Of a DNA stretch of 64,000 nucleotides, positions 9,466-18,580 are shown one piece after another. A program made the position numbers and the translations under genes. Position 1 is the first letter of the stretch; the number at the start of each line of letters is the position of its first letter. Under the pieces are notes generated by a model. The model ran no database searches. It was not told where the DNA came from and saw only the letters and a program-made list of their open reading frames with translations. The stretch is from NCBI RefSeq assembly GCF_947251865.1, contig NZ_OX366394.1, positions 1,426,001 through 1,490,000 on the forward strand, read 5' to 3'. The stretch is from Wolbachia endosymbiont (group B) of Protocalliphora azurea. Lineage in GTDB: Bacteria; Pseudomonadota; Alphaproteobacteria; Rickettsiales; Anaplasmataceae.

Positions 9466-10802
9466 GGGAATGTTCAAAAAAGTGTGTCAAACCGAAAAAA
9501 AAGTAATAAATTGATATAAAAAATGGAGGTTTGATATGAGTCAAGCAAATAGAACTACTGGTTTGGTAGATTATAAAGAATTAGAAACAAATATCCTGTC
9601 ATCTATACGAGAAGGAAGACCATTGACAGGAAGAGATGGAGCATTAACACCGTTTATAAAAAGGCTGCTAGAGGCAAGTCTGGAAGGTGAAATAGAAAGC
9701 CACATGTCAGCTAAAAGTGAAGAAAATAACCGAAGAAATGGAAGGAATGCAAAAACTTTACGTACAAGTTCAGGCTCATTTGAACTATTAACACCAAGAG
9801 ACAGAGAAGGAAGCTTTGAACCGCAAATAGTCAAAAAAAGGCAAACAAGCCTACATCCAGAACTTGAAGCAAAGGTCTTAAGTACATACGCCAGTGGCAT
9901 GGGATACAGAGACATAGCTTCACACGTTGAGGAAATATATGACCATAAAATATCAGCAGCAGAGATATCCAATATTACTGATAAACTGCTACCAATAATC
10001 AATGAATGGCGCAGCCGTCCATTGCAATCAGTGTATCCAATAGTGTTCATGGATGGCATGTTTTTTAAGGTCAAGGAGGACGGACATTGCGTAAGTAAAT
10101 GCATGTATAATATATTGGGTATAAATCAAAATGGCAGAAAAGAAGTATTAGGTTTTTATCTGGCTGAAAGTGAGGGAGCTAACTTCTGGTTGGGAGTTTT
10201 AAATGACCTCAAAGAAAGAGGAGTAGAAGATATTCTGATTGCATGTGTAGATGGGCTAAAAAGCTTTCCTGCAGCCATCAACAGTGTATTTCCCAGTGCA
10301 GAAGTGCAGCTATGTATAGTACACCAAATAAGAAATTCTCTGAAATATGTATCCAGTAAAGATGTAAAAGTTTTCATGAATGATCTGAAAAAAATATATC
10401 GTGCTTCAAGTAAAGAAATTGCTGAGAATTATCTGCTTGAGCTGGAAGAAAAATGGGGAGAAAAGTATCCTTTAGTTATAAAATCCTGGCAGAACAATTG
10501 GGAAAACTTATCCAGTTATTTTAAGTATTCTGGGCCAGTTAGGAAGCTGATTTACACCACTAATCCAATTGAGGGGTTGCATAGACAAATCAGGAAATTT
10601 ACTAAAACTAAGGGTTCATTTACTAGTACAAATGCCTTGTACAAACAGGTATATTGTGCTATAAAAAAGGTAGAGCAAAGGTGGATTATGGCTCTCCCTA
10701 ATTGGGCTTTAACTATGTCTCAACTTGATATTTTCTTTCCAGATAGATTGAAAATTGAGTTGAACTAAAAATGCGGCTTGACACACTTTTTTGAACGTTC
10801 CC
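9466..10802 (+). mobile_element. IS256-family element, complete copy at end of tandem array
   Basis: A 1337-bp element with terminal inverted repeats of about 25 bp (GGGAATGTTCAAAAAAGTGT on the left, and the complement of GGGAACGTTCAAAAAAGTGT on the right, one mismatch). The flanks do not show a matching 8-9 bp target duplication. The left neighbour is a partial IS256 and the right neighbour is the tail of a WO recombinase gene, so the junctions have been rearranged. The same element is at 25360-26696. Confidence 0.93.
9536..10768 (+). CDS. IS256-family (Mutator-type) transposase, copy 1
   Basis: A 410-aa DDE transposase. The N-terminal region has the family-typical LTGRDGALTPFIKRLLEASL and HMSAKSEENNRRNGRNAKT (usually ...RNG...KT). 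The catalytic region has YPIVFMDGMFFKVK (first Asp), IACVDGLKSFPAAI (second Asp) and TTNPIEGLHRQIRK (Glu). Length and motifs are complete, so it is probably active. The AGGAGG-like GGAGGTTTGAT before the ATG serves as ribosome-binding site. The copy at 25430-26662 encodes the same protein. Confidence 0.95.
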   Translation: MSQANRTTGLVDYKELETNILSSIREGRPLTGRDGALTPFIKRLLEASLEGEIESHMSAKSEENNRRNGRNAKTLRTSSGSFELLTPRDREGSFEPQIVKKRQTSLHPELEAKVLSTYASGMGYRDIASHVEEIYDHKISAAEISNITDKLLPIINEWRSRPLQSVYPIVFMDGMFFKVKEDGHCVSKCMYNILGINQNGRKEVLGFYLAESEGANFWLGVLNDLKERGVEDILIACVDGLKSFPAAINSVFPSAEVQLCIVHQIRNSLKYVSSKDVKVFMNDLKKIYRASSKEIAENYLLELEEKWGEKYPLVIKSWQNNWENLSSYFKYSGPVRKLIYTTNPIEGLHRQIRKFTKTKGSFTSTNALYKQVYCAIKKVEQRWIMALPNWALTMSQLDIFFPDRLKIELN

Positions 10803-10842
10803 GAGCAATTAGAGAAATTTTATGGATTAGCATCTTAATTTA

Positions 10843-11075
10843 CAAAAGCAACGGGAGATTGAAAAGAGTATGTGCAAGAAGGAGCTGCTACAAAGGGCCA
10901 TGCCAAAAGATATTGAGATTGATGTAAGTCGATGTTACAAAATCAATTATGCGAAAATATTAATATAGATGATGAAGATTTTAGCATACTAGATGCAACA
11001 GTGGTAGACAATGTATACAATTTAGCTGCATATTTTAATAGTATAGCTTTTCTTATAGTAGTCCGAACAGGGTAA
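10843..11075 (+). pseudogene. Degraded small gene beside recombinase tail (right-arm copy)
   Basis: Mirror image of 2829-3061. It contains the same KQREIEKSMCKKELLQRAM fragment followed, one frame over, by a 47-codon ORF (10932-11075, MLQNQLCENINIDDEDFSIL...). Both arms carry the same frameshift, so the break predates the duplication or the second half is a real small ORF. The family is not recognised. Confidence 0.35.
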
Positions 11076-11372
11076 GATATGTGTTTATGGCTATAGTAGG
11101 CCAGTAGCATATTATGATTTATTTGGATTATTGTGAAAAGAGCTATAGATCTGGAAAAAAAATTCTGTAAAAGGTCGGCTCAGCCAATCGTGTTTTAATA
11201 CAGTCTCATATCCTGAAAATACACCTTGTGGCCAGCTCCTGTACAATGACATCTCATTTTCCTGAAAAACAACATAAAAGAGTATTCTTAAAAGATTATT
11301 GATATCGATTCGACTCCTTTGCAATAATTTATTAACTGTAGTAATTTATATTTAAATAATAATTTTCAACTT

Positions 11373-13376
11373 TTATGGTAAATTAGCAATTTTTTCCCTA
11401 GAATCAGAAACTCTTCTTAATTCTTCACGTTTTACCCATGAACCCTTCTGCTTATTGGATTCGCTTATTAATTCAGGACGCATTAACCCACCAGATCTAG
11501 CAAAAACACCTCGGTCTATGGCTTCAATGACTGATAAACCTCCCAGTAAGCAATTTTGTCCTATTTCTTCATAATTTTCTATTCCCTCATTACAATCTTC
11601 TATTGCTTCATTATAACTTTCTATTTTATCAAGTAGAAGTAGGCCTTCTTCACTCACCTCTACTTTTATCCAATTTTTATTTTTCTCATCAGGATATAAC
11701 CTAACTTCTAATTCTCCCAAACTAGTATAGAAAGTTAATACTACATCGCTGCCTTCTGTAAGATCTGTGTAATTCCTTATGCCATCTTCAATTTTAATTT
11801 CTACTTCACTATTACCGATCTTTACTATATTTCTTCCACACTTTACATCTCCATCTGTTAGACCTAAATCCCTTGCCCCATCTGTTATCTTTATAATGTC
11901 TATTTTACTATCTTTAGAATATTCTAAGTAAAAAACGGAGTTGTCTACTCTTGCATCTTTTAGCTCGCTATTGGTTGCACTTTTTGCGATTTCAATAAAC
12001 TTATGAGAATTGCTAATATAATCTCTATAAGCTTTTTTTAGGTTAGTTTTATGCTCTTTAAATTCTGATGTCAGTGTGTTAGCATCAACTGTATTACCAA
12101 ACACTGCCCCTTTTGATACTAATTGACATATTATATTACTAGCAACTTTAGGATTTTTTTCCAACTCACTGATTTTTTTCATCACATAATCGGTAAAAGT
12201 GTACTCATTACCTGAAAAGAAATCTTGTGAAAGAGAATAGTTTAATCGTACACCAGACTTTATAGCATCGTTTACAATCTCTTCAAGTTCAGCCATGTTT
12301 TGAGCCTGAAACACCTTATCAGAAAACTCATTTAACTTTTCCTTTTGATTTGAGGTTAAATTAACGAGTAATTTACTGACCTGTCCTTTCTTTTGCTGAC
12401 GATAAATATTTATACCATAATCTAATGCTCCTGCTTCTAGAAATATTTTTCTTAACTCTTGAGCAAGATCTTCATTATCCCAAGCAAAACGATCAACATA
12501 CGAAAACACTTTTGATTCACCCATTCCTTGCCTAATATTTAGCACTACTTTTAGGTCTGAATCTCTTTTATGCTTACTTAAAAACTCCTTTAAATTTTTA
12601 GTGCAGTCTGAATCGAGTACAAGTAAGTCATACAATTCCTTATTCAACTTTTTCTGTTTATCAGTTAAAAATAATTCTTCTATATTATAGCAGAGTTTAT
12701 TAGTTGCTATTTGTTGTGGAGTTTTGCCCTTTCTACTTGTTATATTAGGTTTAGCTCCTTTCAAAAGAAGAGAGTTTGCATTATCGTGGTGACCTTTGGC
12801 AGCAGCAAGGTATAATGGTGTTTTTCCTTTATTATCTTGTATGTTAGGATCTGCGCCTGCTTCTAAGAGTAAATCTATAGCCTGATTTCCTGTGCGACGA
12901 AATCCACCAATGTTTGCTCCTGCAATTGCATGCAATACTGTTGATTGAGATTCTCCTCTTCTGAGGTTAAGAATTACTTTTAAATCTTTATTGTTTTTAT
13001 TATCATGTAAGAATTCTTCAAGGGGCTCAGTATTATCAAATGAACCACAGTTAGAAGCTAAACATTTTAGAGCACTAAGTAACTTTTTGTTTAAATTTTT
13101 TTGACTTGGTGTAAGATCATGATCTAGAGCAAACCAAACACAAATCTGTTCACTTAATCCAAGTTTGCTATCTATCAAAGATGATGGTTCATTATAGTTT
13201 CTAACTGATGGTAAATCTCCTGAGTACCACATATCATTCATCAGTTCATTTAATAAATGCTCTTTAGATGATAGATGTTCTATAATTGATTCATATTCAA
13301 AATCAGATGGCTCTGGTTTGGATTTTGGTTTTAGTAGATTGATAATAGATTTTACTATCCCAGTAGACTCACCCAT
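11373..13376 (-). CDS. Ankyrin-repeat protein with C-terminal CLLGG domain (right-arm copy)
   Basis: Encodes the same 667-aa protein as 528..2531. Ankyrin-type units are near residues 150-225, followed by a lysine-rich middle and then the shared C-terminal domain with YEEIGQNCLLGG. It is transcribed from the promoter at 13408-13436. The 479-aa paralog lies 148 bp upstream on the same strand, so the two paralogs form a head-to-tail pair with separate promoters. Identity between the two arms at protein level argues for recent duplication, or conversion between arms. Function is unknown. Confidence 0.85.
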   Translation of the reverse strand: MGESTGIVKSIINLLKPKSKPEPSDFEYESIIEHLSSKEHLLNELMNDMWYSGDLPSVRNYNEPSSLIDSKLGLSEQICVWFALDHDLTPSQKNLNKKLLSALKCLASNCGSFDNTEPLEEFLHDNKNNKDLKVILNLRRGESQSTVLHAIAGANIGGFRRTGNQAIDLLLEAGADPNIQDNKGKTPLYLAAAKGHHDNANSLLLKGAKPNITSRKGKTPQQIATNKLCYNIEELFLTDKQKKLNKELYDLLVLDSDCTKNLKEFLSKHKRDSDLKVVLNIRQGMGESKVFSYVDRFAWDNEDLAQELRKIFLEAGALDYGINIYRQQKKGQVSKLLVNLTSNQKEKLNEFSDKVFQAQNMAELEEIVNDAIKSGVRLNYSLSQDFFSGNEYTFTDYVMKKISELEKNPKVASNIICQLVSKGAVFGNTVDANTLTSEFKEHKTNLKKAYRDYISNSHKFIEIAKSATNSELKDARVDNSVFYLEYSKDSKIDIIKITDGARDLGLTDGDVKCGRNIVKIGNSEVEIKIEDGIRNYTDLTEGSDVVLTFYTSLGELEVRLYPDEKNKNWIKVEVSEEGLLLLDKIESYNEAIEDCNEGIENYEEIGQNCLLGGLSVIEAIDRGVFARSGGLMRPELISESNKQKGSWVKREELRRVSDSREKIANLP

Positions 13377-13407
13377 ACTTATCCCTCTAAGCTAAGATAT
13401 ATGATAC

Positions 13408-13436
13408 ATTGTATGCGATATGTAACATTAAGTCAA
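13408..13436 (-). promoter_or_regulatory. Promoter of the right-arm 667-aa gene
   Basis: Mirror copy of the promoter at 468-496: TTGACT, 17-bp spacer, TACAAT, read on the minus strand and ending 31 bases before the ATG at 13376. Confidence 0.6.
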
Positions 13437-13524
13437 TAACCATAATCTTTTTACTACTTATGTCGTTTGTTAAGTTTTTATGGTGAGTAATATAAGATCT
13501 TTAGACAATCAAGCAGTTTAGCAT

Positions 13525-14964
13525 TTACCCTACAGTACGGCTTGTTGTCTGTTTTGAATTTGTTACTATCTCACACCAACTATTTTTTTTCTTTTCATTA
13601 GATAAGGTAATTTTTTCAGAAGATTGACGTAGTGTTTCATGTTTTTCAAAATATCCTCGTTTAATCGCATCATGTACTGAATATCCACCAAGTAAGCAAT
13701 TTTCTCCTATTTCTTCCTTATCTTTTAATTGATCAAGTTTCTTCTTGTCATCGTCACTTATCTTTACTTCAATTTTATTGTTGTCTTTATCACTAGAACG
13801 TAGATGAATACTAATCTTTCCTACTTCAGTAGTAAAAGACATTTCAATGCCACCTTCTAAAACGTCTGTATAATTTCTTTTTCCTCCTACATTTTCAACT
13901 CTTACTATACTCTTTCCAACATGAAATATATGATGTCTAAAACTTAAATCTTTCACTTTTGGATTATTTATAACTTTTGCAACCTCAACAGTGCTATCTT
14001 GCGAATATTTTACATAAAAATATCCATTATCCATTTCTACGTGTAAAGCTTTGCCTTGGGCACTACTGTTTATAATACCTTCATCTGCTACGCTTTTTAG
14101 CTTGTTATCGATTTCTTCACGTTCTGCAAAAATCTCATAACTGAACCCATAAGTTGCATACAATAACTTATCATCATAAAAGGAACTGCATTTTACTCTT
14201 CCACCTTTTAATAGTAAATTACTCATGATATTGCGTATAATACCTATATTTTTATCATCTGATACACCCTCGTAGGCAGGAATATCTCTTATTCCCTTAG
14301 AAACTAAACTTGTTATAGTCTCACTATCGTCTGATAAACTCTCATAAGGTGGTAATCCCTTATGCTGTCGTATTCTATCAGGGATATTTCTTATTTCCTT
14401 AAAAATTAAACTTGTTATAGTATACTTATCATCGTTATATTTTGAATTGAGTCTTATCCCTTTTTGCAAATATTTATTTGTTATGCACTCTATACGCTCT
14501 AAAGCAGTGTTTGTAAAATTTTCATGCTTATCCCTATAACCTTGATCATTTTTTGTTACTACATCTTTTAACTCTTTACGAAATTCATCAATTAGACTTC
14601 TCTCACTTTCAGTCAGTAGTAGATCTAACTTAATTAAAGCAGAGTCTCTTGGACTAATAGGGTAATTTTTCCAATATAAATCACTATCATCAGTTTCACT
14701 CTGATACGACAATGTATGTTTTACACATGTGTCAACAGCCTCCCTAGTTTCATGTCTCTGATCAAGGTCATAACATTCCGAACGATTACTTATTCCTTGA
14801 ACAAACAAACTATAATCATCTAAATCTGTTATGTCATCTTCAGGCGTTGGTCCCTCATTGCTATTACACTCAATTTTTGAATGCCATGGCTCAGTATTTA
14901 ATTCCTCTCCTAGCTTTTGTTCACTGATAGATTCTACAACATATTTTACTGACTCTGTATCCAT
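13525..14964 (-). CDS. CLLGG-domain protein, paralog of the 667-aa gene
   Basis: A 479-aa protein when started at the ATG at 14964, which has TAGGAGG seven bases upstream. A start at 15003 would lie upstream of the likely transcription start. The N-terminal 300 residues are acidic and show no ankyrin repeats I can defend, apart from recurring ITSLIFKEIRNIP/ITSLVSKGIRDIP segments that look like an internal duplication. The last 170 or so residues, from FYVKYSQDS to EIGENCLLGGYSVHDAI, match the C-terminal domain of the adjacent 667-aa protein. There is no signal peptide. The function is unknown. Its location among prophage and EAM genes suggests an accessory, perhaps host-directed, role. Confidence 0.8.
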   Translation of the reverse strand: MDTESVKYVVESISEQKLGEELNTEPWHSKIECNSNEGPTPEDDITDLDDYSLFVQGISNRSECYDLDQRHETREAVDTCVKHTLSYQSETDDSDLYWKNYPISPRDSALIKLDLLLTESERSLIDEFRKELKDVVTKNDQGYRDKHENFTNTALERIECITNKYLQKGIRLNSKYNDDKYTITSLIFKEIRNIPDRIRQHKGLPPYESLSDDSETITSLVSKGIRDIPAYEGVSDDKNIGIIRNIMSNLLLKGGRVKCSSFYDDKLLYATYGFSYEIFAEREEIDNKLKSVADEGIINSSAQGKALHVEMDNGYFYVKYSQDSTVEVAKVINNPKVKDLSFRHHIFHVGKSIVRVENVGGKRNYTDVLEGGIEMSFTTEVGKISIHLRSSDKDNNKIEVKISDDDKKKLDQLKDKEEIGENCLLGGYSVHDAIKRGYFEKHETLRQSSEKITLSNEKKKNSWCEIVTNSKQTTSRTVG

Positions 14965-14991
14965 ACTACCTCCTAGCCTAGATATAGAATA

Positions 14992-15020
14992 TATTATGTA
15001 CAATATATAATATTGGTCAA
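14992..15020 (-). promoter_or_regulatory. Promoter of the 479-aa CLLGG gene
   Basis: Read on the minus strand, TTGACC (15015-15020) and ATAATA (14992-14997) are 17 bp apart and precede the ATG at 14964. Upstream (15030-15090) is the same block (ACTCACCATAAAAACTTAAC...AGTAGTAAAAAGATT) that precedes the 667-aa gene's promoter, so the two genes may share a regulator. Confidence 0.5.
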
Positions 15021-15721
15021 GCTAATTTCAACACAATCTTTTTACTACTCATATTTTTGTTAAGTTTTTATGGTGAGTAACAATGGAGTATGTAGATAGG
15101 TTAAAAGTTGCTTATGACTGCAAATTTGAGCTAATTTTACTATAGATTAAAATAGTTAAGACCTATATTTGATATCACTATTATTAAGAGCGTGATGGAT
15201 TATGCTTTAAAGGAGTACGGAAACTGCTGAAGTTTTTACAGCAAACCTGTATGGAGCAACTTCAGCAGAATAAACAAACACATGCCAGTATTAGTAGAGA
15301 ATTATTTATAAGTCAATTAACTTTTTCAAAAAATATTTTAGTGAAGATACCATGCTAGCTAGTGTTATAAACAATTCAATTGTTTACTCCTTCAAAAAAG
15401 ATCGTATATTTTTGAGAACAAGTTGCGTAAAAATAAGGTTATAAAAATAGAAGATTTAAATTATTTCCATAAGCTTAGGCAAAACAGTTCGTATGTATAT
15501 ATGGATAAAATGGGCTAATATGGCTAGTTTTAGCGTATAGCAAAGTCAGAATACAAAAAAGTTCGTATGTATCGCGCGGTAGACCAACGCATCCCAAAAC
15601 AAACTCTTCTCAAGCTAGCTGGTTTCGGTTGCTAGAAATGGTTGTATTGCTTAAGTTTTTAATGGTGTATGTTGCTGAATTAATAGTAGTTCATTTTTGA
15701 CATATAAACTCTCAGTAATCC
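15021..15721. other. Gene-free stretch, 700 bp
   Basis: No open frame with coding character was seen. It contains the conserved upstream block of the CLLGG gene near 15030-15090, then AT-rich sequence, then a 290-bp block (15375-15665) that is repeated in inverse orientation upstream of cifA. Confidence 0.6.
15375..15665 (+). repeat. Dispersed noncoding repeat, copy A
   Basis: Matches the reverse complement of 44027-44317 with scattered differences. Recognisable shared stretches are TTTACTCCTTCAAAAAAG, GGCTAGTTTTAGCGTATA (CTAGTTTTAGCGTATA in both), and CAACGCATCCCAAAACAAAC. This copy lies downstream of a cifB remnant; the other is upstream of cifA. No ORF spans it. Confidence 0.8.
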
Positions 15722-16144
15722 TCATCTACCAGGAAGATCATCTGCAGAACTGTGTCCTAAGTTGTCCTTTATACGAAGAACATCCTTAACTGATATAAGA
15801 GTATCTGGCCTCTGTGCACGATCATTCCATATGGCATACGATAAAACTACTGTGTCTCCATCGGTAATACGCTTATAACCTCTACAATGCATATAATCAT
15901 CTAGTTGGTTATTTGCTTCCCGCTTTTTACGCTGTAATTCACCAGCACCAGCAAACTTCAACTCTATTCCTATTGGGTGAACACCATCTCTACTGTCTGG
16001 AGACCGTAATAATACCAGATCTAATCTCTCTCCTCCTCCCAGTTGAAATTCAATAATTACCCTAGCTGGATTATCACAAGCGTAAAATAATCCATGCAGT
16101 ATGGAATGAAATCCAGCCTCTCTAGCGTTATCCCTATTTACTAT

Positions 16145-17572
16145 CCACCTCCTAAGAAACTCCATTAATCAACTCTTCTTGTTGAACTAGTGTGTAGCCA
16201 AACTCCTGCGCTTTTTTGATCAAATTTTTCACAATTTTCTCTTTGTAGCGTGTTTCATAATAACTCATTCCTTTTTCCACATACTCTTGTCCATATTTCA
16301 ACATTTGGTAAAAAATACATGCTAATTTTCTTGCTGTGGCAGTAATTGCTTTTATTGCTCCTAGCCGTCTTTTTAATCTCCTACAATATGCACCTAATGC
16401 ACTTTTGCTATTTCCCACAGCATAAGCAGCCATTCGCAGGGCATTTGTAGCGCGATTAATGACTTTACGAGTTTTTGTCCCAAATACTTTTTCTCCTGTG
16501 ATCTTGTTAGCAGGGCTAAGTCCTAACCATGAAGTAAAGTGCTTTTCTGATTGCCACTTATTATGGTTAATGCCAACTTCTGAAATAATAGTTTGTACAG
16601 TTAGTATATCAAATCCAGGAATTTTAGTAAAATCTATTCCGGTTATCCTATACAATTTCTCACGCAAGGTGAAGTTTGGTCTGCCTTTTCTAGACTTGTT
16701 TTTTTCCTTACCTAACTCTTTACTCTCATCGGACTTTGTTTCAAATGTTTTATAGTAATTTTCTATGCTTTTATCACATTCAGTTATTTGCTCTTGAAAA
16801 AAAGTATATGCTGTATATTCTTGTTTCAGTACAAATAAATGTTCTTCTCTATAATCGCCTGTTAATGCTTTTGCTATAGTAGCTTTATCGTTCTTCATAT
16901 TCACACTTCTGAATTCAGCTAGCTTCTCGGGATTCTTTTCACCTTCTACTATTGCTTTAATAATTTGCATTCCTGTGACGCCAGTGATATCGCTTATTAC
17001 TTTATGTAAATGAATATTCATTTGTACCAACACCTTTTGCATACGATTAATATGTGTAGCAGCATTTTCAATTAAGTTTTTACGTTGCCGCACATAACTA
17101 CGCAATACACACATTTGATTATCTGGCCTAAATGATCCTTCGATTAACCCATAACTGTGTAGTTGTTGAAGCCATTGGCAGTCCTGGACATCTGACTTTC
17201 TTCCAGGTACATTTTTTACATGTCTTGCATTTGCAAGTTTTACTTCAAGTCCATATGATTCAAGTACTTGAAACAAAGGAATCCAGTACACTCCGGTTGA
17301 CTCCATGGCTACTGTAGTAACTTCACACTTTTTTAGCCATTTTGCTATGTTATGAAGATCCTCTGTAAAACAGCTAAATTTTTGTATATGCTGTTCATCA
17401 CTTCCTTCTGGCACACACACATAATGTATAGCTGAACCAACATCTATTCCTGCTGCGTTAGGGTTCATTATTTCTAATTTACTTTTTGTTTTTTTCATGG
17501 TAACTCCTTCATATAATTTATAGCAGGGAAACACTTCAGCTTGGGACGGTTGATATAATACAATCTCCTAAC
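16145..17572 (-). mobile_element. IS110-family element (ends approximate)
   Basis: The element interrupts the cifB remnant. TTAGGAG, read on the minus strand, occurs just before the left junction (GGTTAGGAGATTG) and just after the transposase stop region (TTCTTAGGAGGTGG), and is the best candidate for the duplicated target core. The transposase stop codon lies practically at the element end. Exact ends need comparison with an empty site. Confidence 0.55.
16152..17498 (-). CDS. IS110-family transposase
   Basis: A 448-aa IS110/IS1111-type DEDD recombinase, started at the ATG at 17498 that follows AAGGAGTTACC. The N-terminal RuvC-like domain has NAAGIDVGSAIHYV (Asp), VAMESTGVYW (Glu) and GRKSDVQDCQWLQQL (two Asp). 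The C-terminal domain has the conserved IPGFDILTVQTIISEVG and SWLGLSPANKITGEK and the serine-containing IS110 region. It appears complete. IS110 elements use a bridge RNA from a noncoding end. Little noncoding DNA flanks this gene (17499 to about 17571 upstream), and I could not define the RNA. TTAGGAG occurs on both sides (complement at 17565-17571 region and near 16150), possibly the target core. Confidence 0.9.
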   Translation of the reverse strand: MKKTKSKLEIMNPNAAGIDVGSAIHYVCVPEGSDEQHIQKFSCFTEDLHNIAKWLKKCEVTTVAMESTGVYWIPLFQVLESYGLEVKLANARHVKNVPGRKSDVQDCQWLQQLHSYGLIEGSFRPDNQMCVLRSYVRQRKNLIENAATHINRMQKVLVQMNIHLHKVISDITGVTGMQIIKAIVEGEKNPEKLAEFRSVNMKNDKATIAKALTGDYREEHLFVLKQEYTAYTFFQEQITECDKSIENYYKTFETKSDESKELGKEKNKSRKGRPNFTLREKLYRITGIDFTKIPGFDILTVQTIISEVGINHNKWQSEKHFTSWLGLSPANKITGEKVFGTKTRKVINRATNALRMAAYAVGNSKSALGAYCRRLKRRLGAIKAITATARKLACIFYQMLKYGQEYVEKGMSYYETRYKEKIVKNLIKKAQEFGYTLVQQEELINGVS

Positions 17573-18580
17573 CGAGGTAGTCTAAGGACTCCATCAATGA
17601 TTTGACCGTTCCTCCAAAACCATGCTAAACGACGGGCACTTATGGCACCAGTGAAGATTCCGGTTATAACTGCATGAGGCGCTTCCTTCACAACTATACT
17701 TAAAACTACTAGAAACTTAAATTGATGAGTTTCTTCCTGGTTTGACAGATTCATTTTGTTCGATGCTTAACGGAAATAGCACATTAGAAATTGCTTGAAA
17801 CATTTGTGCATGACGATTTTGTACTTGCCAACCAGTATTCATCATTATATCTGCAATGCTGTGCACGTTACTGACACCACCTATCTGTGAAAATTCACCT
17901 AGAAAAGATCCACCTACTTTACTTTGTAAATAGAGGGCAGGTGAGTGAAATAGTGTTACACCAACAGTTAAACCAAGATCATCCTCAGCTCTTCTTGCCG
18001 GATCCAATTCACATACTACTTCATACACTCTAGTGTCTGGCCAATGTGATAGATCTAGACCTTGCTCTGGAAACTGGTGAGTTGCTAACATATGACGTAC
18101 ATTAAGTACAATAACTCTTTTCTCTCTTCCTAATGATGCATATAAAACCATAGTTAAGGCACGATCTCCGACATTTACCTGTGTGATCCCTCCTTGCGGA
18201 TCTAGCATTTCATCGTCATCATGATAGTGGAATAAGTGTTTGGTTACATCTACCCAATTTCCTCTTGTTAACATAATCCTTTTTTTTGCAAATGCGGTAT
18301 TTCCAAAGGTAAACCCAGTTGTGTAGAGGAATATTCTCCTATCTCTAGCACTAACACCACCCCTATTTCTAACACCAGGTACAGCAGGTACACCGAAGGC
18401 TGGATATAGTAAATAGTCTCTAACGCTCTCTTGAATTCTGGCCACAGACCCATTAAATAGCCTTTCCATTAAAGAAGATTCTCTTTCCAAAAAGTTTTGA
18501 GTGCTAAGCTGCAAACGTTCGTTGTTGTCTAAATCAAAATTTAACCCTACACAAACAGCATCCTCCGACGAGGTGTGTAT

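Larger units (their letters stand above)
10803..13903 (-). repeat. Right arm of long inverted repeat
   Basis: Reverse complement of 1-3101. The arm starts immediately after the IS256 end at 10802 with the last 36 bases of a WO recombinase gene on the plus strand (10803-10839, ending EQLEKFYGLAS and stop). It then has the degraded small gene and the two CLLGG-domain genes on the minus strand. The homology may continue left of the window, since the 479-aa gene extends past 13903. Confidence 0.93.
15722..18580 (-). pseudogene. cifB remnant (nuclease-type), split by IS110, truncated by IS4
   Basis: Three minus-strand fragments belong to one decayed CifB-like gene. 18580-17717 begins IHTSSEDAVCVGLNFDLD, which parallels VLTTADEILCVGVNLD after the first nuclease core of the large CifB at 33083-42313, so the first nuclease's catalytic part is gone. 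A frameshift near 17720-17755 leads to the second fragment (to about 17571). After the IS110, 16151-15722 (visible from 16165) carries the second PD-(D/E)XK domain, IIEFQLGGGERLDL then GIELKFA, with its acidic and lysine residues intact, and ends in a stop 40 residues later. The absence of anything beyond the second nuclease fits a nuclease-only CifB. About 100 residues seem missing at the IS110. No cifA lies nearby. Confidence 0.75.

Noticed and set aside
8348..10802. Tandem repeats as a possible CRISPR-like or satellite array
   Set aside because: The units are 559-bp 5' ends of an IS256 element with intact terminal repeats, not short spaced repeats.
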